From NCBI GenBank assembly GCA_037447655.1, contig JBBHKE010003477.1, positions 1 to 64,000 on the forward strand: a stretch of DNA of 64,000 nt. The letters are read 5' to 3'. A model generated the notes under the pieces. It ran no database searches. It was not told the origin of the DNA and saw nothing but the letters and a program-made list of their open reading frames with translations. Positions 11,246 through 23,181 of the stretch are shown piece by piece. Within the stretch, counting starts at the first letter, position 1, and each line of letters opens with the position of its first letter. This DNA is from Zygnema cylindricum (lineage: Eukaryota > Streptophyta > Zygnematophyceae > Zygnematales > Zygnemataceae). The position numbers and the translations under genes are program-made.

Positions 11246-12017
11246 GGGTATGTCCCCATGTGCATAAGTAAGGGATTTTTTCTGTCGTTTTCCTGTAAAA
11301 CTTAGCACCGTACTGCCTAAGTTACAACCGTACGAAGAAATCGCAAATTTGTAGAGTACAATTTGCGTCATCCTCGAATTTAGGATGTAAGAAAATTTGT
11401 CGTCTTGTGTTTTTCGACCCACTTCCACGACAAAAAACGTCATCTTCAACCTTACGTTTAAAACACATGCGCGATGTGTTTTAAAACTAGGTATTTTCGA
11501 TAAACAAATAGGAACATATATTCCGCACGTGCCTTAATTTTCGAAAATTTTCATACGATTTCCAAGGACAAAGAAAAGTACAGAATTCGCTATGTTTTGT
11601 CCGTTTGCGTTCGAATACGACGAAGAAAAGTACACAATTTGTTTGGTTTTGTCCGTTTTCGTCCAGTACGGATTTCTTTTTTGCAGGGGTCTTCAAATTC
11701 CGATGCCATTTCACGTCGACCGGATAGGAGACGCAAAGGCAAAGCGCCACGTCTTCAACCGTGAAACAACACTGGCTGGAAGGCGGTACGTCTACAATGT
11801 CACGGTAAGACATGCGACGTCACAAGCAGTTCCAAAAAATAACGTGCGACCACAGATTGTAGACGTTGACAACCGTCACAGGTATTGTCAACGTATACAA
11901 TCGTCACAAGCGTAAGTTACGATTTCGTCCTTACAGACACTTGAAAACCGGGTCCGGCGGATCCGCGCTAAAATACAAAGTAAGTTCGCTAAGCTATAAG
12001 TACATGGGGACATACCC
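11246..12017. mobile_element. Non-autonomous DNA element, TIR GGGTATGTCCCCATG (second copy)
   Basis: The left end GGGTATGTCCCCATGTGC and right end CATGGGGACATACCC are inverse repeats. The interior aligns throughout with 3351-4125 in the same orientation. No transposase was found. The copies differ by many substitutions, so amplification was not very recent. Confidence 0.85.
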
Positions 12018-12114
12018 TAAATCAACTTTTGTGAAGTGTCCCGATAATGCGTGTATCGAGAAGATAATGAATATCGACACCTTATTAGTTCCAGAGGTCG
12101 CAAAAGTCAAAATT

Positions 12115-12690
12115 TTACATAACCGAAACCGACCGTTTTTTTTTTCAAAATCTGAGTAATCGACGCACAACCGGGTTATGTCACGCACCAAAATTGTTAA
12201 CCGTTAACCGACCGGCGTTTACGAAAATAAAAGTTAACCGAAACTCGATTTCTCGCAACTAACCGTGCCCGCCCGTAATCAAAAAACTACAAAATTACAA
12301 CGCTCATTGTTATTAGCGTTAGTGTACTTTGCAATAATGTACAACGTATGAATAAGCCAATAATTACGATTTGTCGCAATCCCTAAAATTTGCAAAATGA
12401 ATAGTGTTACTACCGTGTCAGATTTGCGACGCTAATCATGATGTCACATACTTCCACAATACCAAAGAGTATAAAGTACAATAATGTTGGATTGTATGGA
12501 CAGTAGTTTTTTGTTTTTTTTTTGTTTTTCGGTTAACCGATCGTGACCGACTTTTTTTTTTTGGTGAATCAACCGACCGCAACAGCGCTGCCCACAAAAT
12601 TTGGCTACTGAATCCGTTCTAAATCCGGCGCGGGCGGTCGGTTCACGGTCGGTCACGGTTTCGGTTGACCGTTTGCGACATCTGGTTAAT
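12115..12690. repeat. AACCG-rich sequence with possible inverted ends
   Basis: The interval starts with ATAACCGAAACCGACCG and ends with the approximate inverse, CGGTCACGGTTTCGGTTGACC. Several TTAACCG words lie between them. It may be a decayed TIR element, but no target duplication or coding frame was found. Confidence 0.35.
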
Positions 12691-13836
12691 TTTATTGTTT
12701 GTGTTATAGGTAAAAACTTATTGCGATAAATTCGACATTCAATATCAAATATCGAGCTGTCAGAGGGCTCGATATCTCGCTCATGGACAAACAAATGTTA
12801 TCGCTAAATATTTGGTGGGAGGTGCGTGTTCGTACTAAAATAATGTACGGTAATTTGTACGGCATATCCCCCCCCCCCAACCCTAGCTAGGGGCGCGCCA
12901 TTCGTGGGGGAAAGGGGCTTTAAAAAAAATGGAGCCCAATGTCTCTTCGATACATTGCACTATAAATCTATCGATATATTGCGCCAATTTATCAGTGGCA
13001 TATCGTGATGGTGACCTTCTTGATGTATCGGAACGACATATCGATTATTAAGCACTCGAAATAAGGTGCATATCGAATATTGGCAAGGGGGACTTGATAC
13101 ACACATTATTTATGACGATATATGAATATCATACATCAACTACTGTCGTACTTACTCTTTTTGGTATTCAAGTGCACCTAGCTCATTTTTCAATACACTT
13201 CACGGGTCTTAAAATTTGGGCGTGCCCACGACAAGCGATACATTACTTTTCCAAATGTCATTAAATCTAACATCACTAAAGTATCCAACTGTATTTCAAT
13301 CTAATGTCGTATTTTCAAATTCAACTGTTTTAGTATTTTGAAATAAAAATACTGTACAATATTAATATTTTGTACAAACAACACCAAAGGGAAAAAAATG
13401 AACGTGTCAAATGATAGTCATAATTTTACGCTCTCATCAACTAAAAATTATGTTTGTGTAGGGTTCACACATTTGATGCAATAGGTGATGCTCGGACATT
13501 TTAAGGTTATATGACATGGTTACACTCTTTTAGTGTCATCGTGAATTTCACACTTTTCAAAATTTCCATTTTGCAGGCAATCATTTGTGTTAACAAAACC
13601 ATATATAAGAAGCCCTCCTATTCTTTTCCGTGTCATTCTTATGTATCTTGAAATCCTTGGCTTGCTTAGATTATTGACCACTCACCCCCCAAGAGGTCGA
13701 TTACGCTTGTCAGTCGTTCTTTTGCGTCACCTACTTTTTGTGGCTCTAAAACATTTTTGCGATTTCTCTTTATAACTCACTTGTGTCTAACTCATTTAAC
13801 CTTTTTACACCTTGAAAATGCTTGACTATGTTAGTA
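12691..13836. other. Intergenic, no gene recognised
   Basis: No supported gene. There is a C10 run at about 12870, and TCGATATATTG-like words recur at 12970-13060. Confidence 0.4.
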
Positions 13837-13841
13837 GTGAG

Positions 13842-14890
13842 TGAAACTCTGAGACCTCCATAGGTCCTCAGAATGAACAGCTTGCAAAAAGCCTCTAGGA
13901 TATCCCAGACCCTTTTGTGTTTCAGCAATAATAACTACCACCCTGGCAGACAAAAAATCTGACCACCTTCACCCTTGTGAAGAAAAGACTCCCCTGAGTC
14001 GATAGCAAAAAGAATCTCTGAATTTGCTCCCCTGAGCAGTAAGTTATGGATGGTCAAAGTTGACCTTTTTGTACAGAAGCTCTCTGGGAGAGAGGGTCGT
14101 ATCTACCAATTTTTCTAAGTCCTATCTCTCTCACAAACTCTATCTACTGATGTACAAAACCAATCATATTACTCTTCCGTACACAAAAGTACAGCTGCCG
14201 GTGTACTTTATGTACGAATACTGTACGACATGGCCTAAATGTCGACACGTGGTATATCCGGATTTGCTCCCTTAATCCCCGGAGATGCCGCAATCCAATG
14301 TCAATCAACCACGTGTCATCCGATGTGGCGATGTCCAAAAACCGCCGAAATCCTCTTCCGCGATCTCGGCATTCATTCTGGCCGTCCGATTAAATGCAGA
14401 TTTTAATCGTAGCCGTAATAAATACATGCGCGGTATTCGTTCCGCTATCGAAACAAATGCGCGGTACTAGTTTTGTTGTCCTTACCCTAATCCGTACATT
14501 TACATAACCGAACCTATGTATCCTGTAAATAGTCCCCGTTAAATGAATTTGCCAGCGTAGTAATGTTTAAGTATTTATCAAACACAATATATTCTAACAT
14601 TAGTCATAGACCAAATGGATAGAGCAACCGACTTTCAGCGGCTTTGACGGCCGGTAGGTGCAAGTATCAAATCCTGTATCCGACAGCTTTACTTTTAGTA
14701 AATCAACTAATCTACTACCCGTATATCTCAGGATAGCATAGGCAGCCATGGCTCTAGCTTCATCTCCGACTTTCAGTGACTGCAACAAGTGTGGGAGTTG
14801 AAGAGAGAAGTTAGAGGCAGACTGCCTTGGCTTCTTTTTTGCATTTTATTTTAGACCTAGAAAATACTAAACAAACCATCAATTTCTACA
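13842..14890 (-). mobile_element. Solo LTR of the hairpin-LTR copia family
   Basis: It is flanked by the exact 5-bp duplication GTGAG (13837-13841 and 14891-14895). On the minus strand the LTR starts near TGTAGAAATT and ends CTCAGAGTTTCA. It carries the family landmarks in order: CTAGGTCT near the start, an antisense tRNA-like module (about 14604-14700 on +), an ACGTG box, the GTAC hairpin, and the AGGG-loop hairpin series ending at the terminal hairpin. No internal region is present, as expected after LTR-LTR recombination. Confidence 0.9.
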
Positions 14891-14895
14891 GTGAG

Positions 14896-16560
14896 CCCCT
14901 AAATTGAAGTATTTTTTCATCGTCAAGTTGCTCATGATTTCGCCTTAACCCTCCGCAAGGAACTTCTTAGGATTTGCAAATATTATTATTGGTTGCTTAA
15001 AGGTTGTTGCCTTTCCTTTTAACGCTTTGCGACTCCTACTCTTAAAGTGTTGATATGCAAACATCTTGATTTTTCATGAATGTAATACGATTAGCATCCT
15101 CCCTCTAACACCATTGTTCCAATCCCTTAGCTACTCACCTTATCATTTTAACTTCCTTAATTATGAAAAAACCATACACCCAAAGTGTGCGGTCTATGGG
15201 TTATGTTTCCGTCGATGCTTGCACACTTACAAATTACTTAGAAATCCCGCTTTAATCAAGCATAGTAAACGGAGTCGTCCTCCTTGACTTCTTTTATAGG
15301 GTTTTTCTTCGATCGCACACATCAACAACCTCTCTTCAAAACTTTGAGATCATTAGTCAACGGAAGACTACATCTGACAACAATTGGTGTTTTAGGAAGA
15401 AAACATGAGCATAAAGCCTTCCAAGGCAGTTTGTTCCCCTTATACGAATATTTGGGACTAGTACCCCAATTGAAATATTCAAGGGCCATTGGTTTCATGT
15501 AATAAACGATTTTGAAGCCCTCCTCGACCATGTTATTGACGGCCCAAATAACAACTTAACCTCCTCAATATAATATTTCTTACTACTTACGTCCAAAATG
15601 GGGGTATCTCTCTAAAGGCAACCTCTTCAAGCACGGGCAAAAAGCCTCTTATTGTTGATCTTAACTAACAAAATTGCAATCCTTAGTGGAACCAAATAGA
15701 AAAGGTCCTACACTTGCAAATCTAATTGGGCTCCCCCCTTCAATGACTGGTATAGACAGCAAACCCATAAGACTAGGGTAAAAGTAAGCTGTGCACATGC
15801 ACAAACGATTTTCGTACATGCCCAGTGCGAGTTTCTCTTATAACACGGACGCGGAACGCCCGTTATGGTAGGTGCGTGATGGAAATTCGTACGATCCGTA
15901 TGCATGCGTGGCAAAGCCGTCGGTTATAATCCTGCCTATAATTAGATCTAAAGCCTTGTTGGTCCCTTGGCAAGCAACAAAGGTTTTTGTTGCGTCGCTG
16001 CCACGGCTCGGACATCACAGCTTAGTGTACGACAAGGGCGCGGGTCAGGTTGAGGGCGTCGCAAAGTTGCTAAGAACTCCTCAAGAAAGTAATTTCGAGA
16101 AATTTTAGGCTATTAACATATGGTTTTATGTCTAAATAACACGTAGATTTTACTCTTGAATAGGACGGTTGGCGACAACCTTTTAACCACAAGAATACAG
16201 CACACCATTTTAAGAGCATTACTATCTCAAATTAACTGTGAATAACAATTCTTTTTATGATACATTATTTTTAAAGAGCACATAATTTATTATATTCGTT
16301 GTAATTTTTACGTTTTTGGAAAAAATCAAACAAATCCGCATATATAATGTAGTTTCCACGTCATTTTCACGATTCAATAATGGGACATAATTTGGTCAAC
16401 TTTGATAACAGTGATAGAAAAAAAAGTCAAACCAAGACCTCCTAGGCCGCCCATTGGAATTGAGTTAATCACGCTAATTCTGTCGCGACTTTTTTACCCC
16501 AAAACTTAAAAATAGAGTTAATAACACTATTTCAGGAAGACGATTAAAATCTCCTGTGCT
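14896..16560. other. Spacer; possible short minus-strand coding remnant at 15322-15531
   Basis: Mostly featureless. One minus-strand ATG frame of 69 codons (15531 to 15322) has an ordinary amino-acid composition (YFNWGTSPKYSYKGNKLPW) and could be a fragment of a transposon or host exon. I recognise no family, and its + strand overlap is open too, so support is weak. Confidence 0.3.
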
Positions 16561-16565
16561 CCCAC

Positions 16566-17702
16566 TAAAATTCTACAGGGTCCATCGCCGACAGAATTCG
16601 CAGATCTAAAGAAGCTTATCTAGTAAGTGTCGACTCCAAATTGATAAAAAACCAAATGATTGACCCTTTGAAAATCAGAACCCCAATACAACTTCACCCC
16701 TGTGATATAAGACTTTCTGTGTGCTCAGTTCCACCACATAATGCAAAGTTGGAATATGAGTTTTGGACACATTCACCCACTTCGACTTTCCTTGAGAAAT
16801 GGAGTCACCCTAGCATGCAAAATCTCTGACCGACTGCACCCCCGTGTAGACTGGACTCCCTTGAGTACGCGGCAAAAAGAATCACTGAAAATGGTCAACT
16901 GAGTTGATAATTATTGTTGGCCAAAGTTAGCCTTTTATACAAAAGTGCTCTCAAAGAGAGGCGGATACCTACCCAAAAATGCTAAGTCCTATTCCCTCTC
17001 TAAACCCCTTCTACTAAAGTACGGACCAATCATAAGACTGTACCGTACAAAAAGTACAAGTAGCGAAGTACTTTCAATACGGTAATTGTACTACATGGCC
17101 AAAATAGAGACATCTGTCACATCCAGATTTGTTTTCATGCTCTCCGAAGATTCCGTAAACCCGTACGATGCTGCCACGTGTCATTCGGAGTGGCGGTGAC
17201 CGGAAAACGCCAAATTGCCCTCTCCGCAATATCGACTCCTATCACGACCGTTGGATGAAGACCGGATTGAATATTAGCCTTTGAAATAAATGTTGGCAGC
17301 ATTTATTTCGTGCGGTAATATAGTACAAAACTAGTTCTATGTTCCACCGCACTATTTATTAGTTAAACGAAATGTCCTACTTGTAAATATTTAAATATCT
17401 ATCAAACCCTATATACTTCAACATTGGTCTTAGACTTAACGCACAAAGCTAACCGCTACGGCTAGTTTGACGGACGGTAGGTACCAAGATCAAATCTTGG
17501 GTCCATCAAACCTCGTTTTGGTAAATCTACCGATTTCTACTCGTGTCTCTCTTGAAGGCCTAGGTAGCCATGGCTCTAACTCCCTATCCAACCTTTTGTG
17601 ACTACAACAAGTTTGGGGGCTTGGAGAAGGGAGTTTAGAGGCAGACTGCCTCTGCTCTTTTTCTATTCTAAAGCAGACTTGGAAATCACACAAATATCAA
17701 CA
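16566..17702 (-). mobile_element. 3' LTR of the 16566-22665 element
   Basis: 1137 bp. It begins (minus strand) TGTTGATATTTGTGTGATTT directly after the polypurine tract. Its end has decayed from TGAAATTC to TAAAATTC when read on +. It carries the family hairpins, with variant stems such as GGCTAA-CT-TTGGCC and CTACAC-GGGG-GTGCAG, and a tRNA-like module at about 17435-17520. Confidence 0.85.
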
Positions 17703-17729
17703 CTCCCAGTATTTTCTAGTCTATTTTCC

Positions 17730-18260
17730 TATCATCTCACACAAAAACAAAATAAAACAACAAAAACCTTTTTCTTTCTTTTTATTTTCCTCTCATAAAA
17801 TTTTAAGTGAATACCCCCGTGTTTTAAAAAGTGTATTAGATGAGTCAAAATACACATTGCATCTCGTTTATCAAACATTTTATTTTTCATGCCACATTTT
17901 ATAAATCCGAGCTCTTGGAGCAAGGATTTTATCCACCTCATTCTTTTTTTATCCGAGCAAAATTCAAATTCGATCTTGCAGTTCAAACAGCCAGAACCAT
18001 CCCCAATCTACAACAAACACCTACATGCTAACCCTTTTACAAGCACACCTTGATAAATGGCATCACTCCCATTAGTGATGTCAAAACCATTACCCCCCAA
18101 ATTTATCCTTAAATCAAGAGTTCCCACTAAGTTCCTCATAAAAACAACATCTTCCATACTCATATTTTTATCCATGATACTCACCCCATTTTTTGAACTT
18201 TCCTCACTCTCTCCCATGCAATTCTTTCCACTCACTTTCTAATTTTATTTCCAATAAATA
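17730..18260 (-). pseudogene. Copia RNase H-domain remnant
   Basis: Minus-strand frames contain MRWIKSLLQELGFIKCGMK and a segment with NGFDITNGSDA. They align with the RNase H region of the longer copia copy at 47840-48120 (NDITTWSDASYGD; WVKSLLQELGYIKNG) and with 55000-55400. The catalytic aspartate-containing DITTWSDA motif has drifted to DITNGSDA. Stops and frame changes make it non-functional. Confidence 0.7.
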
Positions 18261-18569
18261 ATTCTCCTCCCCTAAACCTTTCATTAAATATTCTTCTTCT
18301 CCCCTATCCTTTAAAACCCCCTCTATATTTACTTTTCCCCTTTCCTCAGAATTAGTTCAAGTCTCCTTTTCCGACCAGTTTTCATTTTCCAAAATATTTA
18401 TAAATTATCATCATTATTTTTATTTTTCCCTTTTTCAATTATGGATCCTAGATCTGACTTTCTTATTTCAAAGTCATACTCTCTACACTCCTTGATATCC
18501 TCATCATGTCTAACACCTTCAAGTACCTCCCTTCCCTTTACTTCCCTTATACCTCCAAAAGCACATTGT

Positions 18570-19260
18570 TGCTGTCATGCCGCATCTCGTCGGCTATTTT
18601 AGTTGTTTATATTTAGGTGTTAGGATGGGTAGCCGCTACACTAATTTGTATTTGGGTGTTATTTGGGTTTCGCAAGACCGTACGACGTGTACCGTACGAC
18701 CTACATTTTCCGTAATTTTTGGGATGACGATTTGGACCGTACCCGCGGTCCTTCCGTACGTCGTATATTTTCCGCAATTTCCATCGACGGTGGATTTGAT
18801 TATTTCGCGTCGACCGTACGACTTACGTTGACCGGAATTCTCACGGCCACAAATTGGACCGTACTTGCGGTCCTGCCGTACCTGTTTCTATTTCCCGGAT
18901 TTTCCGCTGACGACTCATATTCGAATTCACGTCGGTGCAAATAATCTTTCCGTACCACATCTATCGCCCGCGATTTCCGCCGACGGCTACTTTGGTGATT
19001 TCACGTAAACGGTACGACTCACCTTTTTCGGAATTTCCGCGACTACAAGTTGGATCGTACCTTCGGTCCTACCGTACCTACTTTCATTTCCCGAAATCCT
19101 GGCCGACGACAATTTGGAATCATTTCGCGCGAGGGAGCATCTCGACCGTCGACGCAAAGTATACGATTTTCTATATATCTCATCTGGACCGTTGACGCGT
19201 GTGAAAGACAAAGCGACTGTCAGTTCTGACGAAGTGACGCGATTGGACATTCAAAAGTCG
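18570..19260. repeat. GTAC-rich degenerate tandem repeat inside the element
   Basis: The motif GGACCGTACCCGCGGTCC and its variants (GGACCGTACTTGCGGTCC, GGATCGTACCTTCGGTCC) recur near 18734, 18857 and 19052. Each is followed by CCGTAC and a TTTCC-rich stretch, giving an irregular 120-200 bp repeat. The core is itself an inverted repeat. Together with 19261-20060 it forms the unexplained cargo between gag and RNase H remnants. Confidence 0.6.
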
Positions 19261-20200
19261 TGAACCATTTGGAGGTTCACGCATTCACATGTAGATAGGA
19301 AGGGTTTTAATCCGTAGGTTATATATTCTGTAACGTAGGGCATAGGATTTCAGCCTCCTATTGGCTGAATCCAAACTAGACGCAAATGTTTACATAGCAC
19401 GCTGTACTCTGATTGGCCTGTTTTCACTAGGCGTAGTTTTTTGTTACTTAGTTCATTTCAGAACATTTGCTGCACACAATTTTCAAGTGCAGGAATTATT
19501 TATTTATTTTTCAGTATTGAGGATTTTCTGCACCATCTTTTTATTTGTAAAATTGTCCGGACAGCTTAGAGGCAATTTTCTGCCTTTGCGTAAAGCGTCT
19601 AGTTTTCTATTACATTATCAATATCTTGTAAAGCCTTACATATTAATCTATACGGCTTCGGCCAAGACCTACACGGTTTCCCTTCACTTTTCTCGTCCTT
19701 TTGAGTGGATTTTGACCGCGATCTCACAACACAAACTTCTTTCCCCGGTTGTGGCTGAATTTTAATTAGAGTGGAAGTTGCATGTTGGGATTATTGATTT
19801 GTGGTTTTATTTCTTGAGATTGTGTATTTATTTCTATTTGGCTTTTGCGCAACTTTTGAGTTTGGTTATCTCAAACCTCATAAGTGTCGGGCATATTGTC
19901 ATTTTCAGTTTTTATTTATCTTTCTCGGTTGTTTATGTTTTGATTCCTTTTATTTAAGTATAAATTCAGATTATTCTCGATAAAGATAACTCCTGCAAGG
20001 AATATAAATAGAGCGTGGGGCCTAGTGGTCATCCATCGGCTTAATAAATCGACCTAACCATAACCAGCTAAGTCATTGACCTTTCTTTTTCTTCCACCTT
20101 GCCTATTGTTGTATTTATCCATTGTTGCTTTTATGTTTTATTTCATTTACGATATCTCGCTATCATTTGAGTTTAAGTTGAACACAGCTGATGATATTGC
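19261..20200. other. Unassigned cargo within the non-autonomous LTR element
   Basis: This stretch is not copia-derived in any way I can see. + strand open frames (19361-19765 and 20076-20480) begin at non-ATG codons or overlap the minus gag frame, and are hydrophobic without a family signature. It could be captured host sequence or an unrecognised nested insertion. No inverted ends were found. Confidence 0.4.
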
Positions 20201-20213
20201 ATGCATCTTCATG

Positions 20214-21396
20214 TTATTTGACACATGCACGACATTGCTTTCGTGGAATTTTTGTGTGCTTTTCTCTCTTCTCTATTCTACCGATGTGAAGAAGCTCCAA
20301 AATTTCTTCGTCCTCTTTCTCTTTTTCCCCTTCTTCCTCCTCACTCACATAACAACTTCTAAGTTTTTCCAAACAAGGGCATTCCTCCATATAATGACCC
20401 TGTTCCCTACAAAAGAAGCAAACCCCTTTTTCCAAAGCTACCTTTTCTTTTTCTCTCCCTCTCTTTCCACCGAAGTTTGATAAGGTTTACCTTTTTCTTT
20501 CTTCCTCTCATCATGCTTCCGCGAGTCACCATTGTTCCTCTTATCACGCTTCTGCCAATCACCATCATTCCTCTTATCACGCTTCAACCAGTCACCACCA
20601 CCTGTCAATGCATTCACCCTATCACTTCCCCTACAAAGCTCCAAAGTGCTTTCCCTCACAAGAATCATCCCTATGGTAATGCTCCAAGTTCATGAGGAGC
20701 AATCCATTGCTTGCATACGGTAATTATGTCTTCGTACTCATCTGGAAGCTTCATTATTAGCGTGTTAATATTTCTCACCTCAGATTCTACATAACCTGCA
20801 CATGCAAACCCAACATATAATAGAGCAATATCATTGCAAAACTCTATCATGCTACCGCCTTTATAAACATAGGTTTATATTTCCTATTTACTAATTGCTA
20901 CCTCTGTACATTTTCACTCTTATAAATCTGAATCAATGTTTCCCAGATTTCTGGAGACTTGGTTAGATTTAAAAGAGTGATAGCTATGGACTTATATACG
21001 TATCTAAGTATGAGATGTTTTGCTAAAGTGTTTTTATACTCCCAAATTTTACCGTCATTTTCTTCAGTTTTAGTTATAACCACTACGAGTGGAACCGTAG
21101 CCGAGAGTCTAACTCCCATTACCATAGGTGTTCCTTTTCTCTTTTCCCCTTTAACCTTTTCCATGGCAATGATTTTCCCTTCACCTTCCGTTGCGTCTCA
21201 ACTCCGGTTGGTTTTATTGGAAGCCCCAGATGAATCTCCATAGTGAGTTCCACCGAAGCCCGGTGGCCGACACCTCACTTGTCCCAAAACAATTCCCCTT
21301 AAGTGCTTTTCGAAAAGTAATCCCTCCATTGTAAACTCCCAATAAGTGAAGCTTGTTCCATCAAACATAGGCACCCTAGATGGTGGGCCCATAACG
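20214..21396 (-). pseudogene. Copia gag remnant with CCHC zinc knuckle
   Basis: The frame starts just inside the 5' LTR with the family's MGPPSRVPMFDGTSFTYW, the usual start of gag in this lineage. It continues in broken frames (20898-21164; 20438-20668; 20214-20435). The last contains a CCHC knuckle (CFFCREQGHYMEEC, spacing C-2-C-4-H-4-C). Gag forms the particle and binds RNA. Frameshifts between segments show that it is inactive. Confidence 0.75.
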
Positions 21397-22665
21397 TGAA
21401 ATTCAATAGGGTCCATCCCCCACAGAATTCGCGGATCCAAAAAAGCTTATCGAGTCAGTGCCGAATCCAAGTTGATACAAACCCAAATGATTGACCACTT
21501 GACAATCAAAACCCCAATACAACTTCACCCATGTGGTATAAGACTTTGTGTGTGCTCAGTTCCACCACATAATGCAAAGTTGGAATATGAGTTTTGGACA
21601 CATTCACCCACTTCGACTTTCCCTTAGAAATGGAGTCACCCTAGCAAGCAAAAACTCTGACCGACTGCACCCCCGTGTAGATTGGACTCCCTAGAGTACG
21701 CAACAAAAAGAATCACTGAAAATGGTCAACTGAGTTAATAGTTGTTGTTGGCCAAAGTTAGCCTTTTCTACAACAATGCTTTCAGAGAGAGGCGGATACC
21801 TACCCGAAAATGCTAAGTCGTATTCCCTCTCTAAAACCCCTTCTACTGAAGTTCGGACCAATCATAAGACTATACCATACAAAAAGTACAAGTACCGAAG
21901 TACTTTCAGTATGGTAATTCTACTACATGGCCAAAATAGAGACATCTGGCACATCCGGATTTGTTGTCATGCTCTCCGAAGATTCCGTACTGAAGATTCC
22001 GTAAACCAGTGCAATGCTGCCACGTGTCATTCGAAGTGGCGATAACCGGAAAACGCCAAAATGTCCTCTTCGCGTTATCGACTCCTATCACGGTCGTTCG
22101 ATGAAGACCAGATTGAATATTAGCCGTTGAAATAAATGTTCGCAACATTTATGTCGTGCGGTACTATAGTACAAAACTAGTTTTATGTTCTACCGCACTA
22201 TTTATTTGTTAAACGAAATGTCCTACTTGTAAATATTTAAATATCTATCAAACCCTATATACTCCAGCATTGGTCGTAGACTTAACGGACAAAGCTAACC
22301 GCTACGGCTAGTTTGACTGACTGTAGGTACTAGGATCAAATCTTGCGTCAGTCAAACCTCGTTTTGGTAAATCTACCGATTTCTACTCGTGTCTCTCTAG
22401 AAGGCCTAGACAGCCATGGCTTTAACTCCTTGACGGACTGTAGGTACCAGGATCAAATTGTGGGTCCTTCAAACATCCTTTTGGTAAATCTACCAATTTC
22501 TACGCATGTCTGTCTAGAAGGCCTAGGCAGCCATGGCTCTAACTCCCTATCCAACATTCAGTGACTACAACAAGTGTGGGGGCTTGGAGAAGGGAGTTTA
22601 GAGGCAGACTGCCTATTCTATTTTTCTATCCTAAAACAAACCTAGAAAATACACAAATATCAACA
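21397..22665 (-). mobile_element. 5' LTR of the 16566-22665 element
   Basis: 1269 bp, ending ATCAACA on +. About 115 bp around the tRNA-like module and the GCCATGGCT block is tandemly duplicated (about 22313-22430 and 22431-22545), which the 3' LTR lacks. The duplication therefore arose after insertion. Confidence 0.85.
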
Positions 22666-22670
22666 CCCAC

Positions 22671-23176
22671 TATACCATTATTATTAGTTATAATTTCGCA
22701 TTAGAGCTAATAAAAATCAAACTCTAATAATAATGGGCGGTGTACAGTCGAGTATGAGTGCGTGAGTGTGTGCGGTTAACGCCTTAAATTGAAAAAACAT
22801 GTTGTTGCGAGAACAAATCACATCAAGACTTTAATAAACCCGCTATCCCCAATCGTGTTTCAGTATTTCGCCATAGAAAAATAGTTTCTCAAAGTTCTAC
22901 AGTAAATCTAAAAACGTTGAGTTTACTATTTTTTACTTTCAAAAATTGACTTGTTTACCACTTTCTCTTATGGATATTATATGCAATATTGCTAGTCTTA
23001 TTATGTGCCGAAAATAAGTGTAGTGTGTTATAAGCGATTATGATATTCATTTTAAGATTTTTAGAAAAGCACATCATTAAATAAGAAAACAAAAAGGCAC
23101 AAAATATGCGAGGTTTTTTTTGTATAAATATATACCTTAATACACAACTAAAAGGGGAGGGAAAAAGATGTAAATT
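22671..23176. other. Spacer, no gene recognised
   Basis: AT-rich sequence between two LTR insertions. No motif or supported frame was seen. Confidence 0.5.
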
Positions 23177-23181
23177 CAAAG

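Larger units (their letters stand above)
16566..22665 (-). mobile_element. Two-LTR copia-type element, non-autonomous, with 5-bp TSD
   Basis: Exact flanking duplications CCCAC lie at 16561-16565 and 22666-22670. On the minus strand it reads 5' LTR (22665-21397), a gag remnant (21396-about 20200), about 1.6 kb of unrelated sequence, an RNase H-like remnant (about 18240-17800), a polypurine tract ending CTGGGAG, then the 3' LTR (17702-16566). Integrase and the reverse-transcriptase core are missing, so it depended on a helper. The 5' LTR is 132 bp longer than the 3' LTR, mostly because of an internal tandem duplication. Confidence 0.9.

Noticed and set aside
12140-12250. Telomere-like repeat (TTAACCG words)
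   Set aside because: The words are few and irregular, not a tandem array.
19361-20480. Hydrophobic membrane-protein-like frames on +
   Set aside because: Non-ATG starts, T-rich composition, overlap with the minus-strand gag remnant, no conserved motif.
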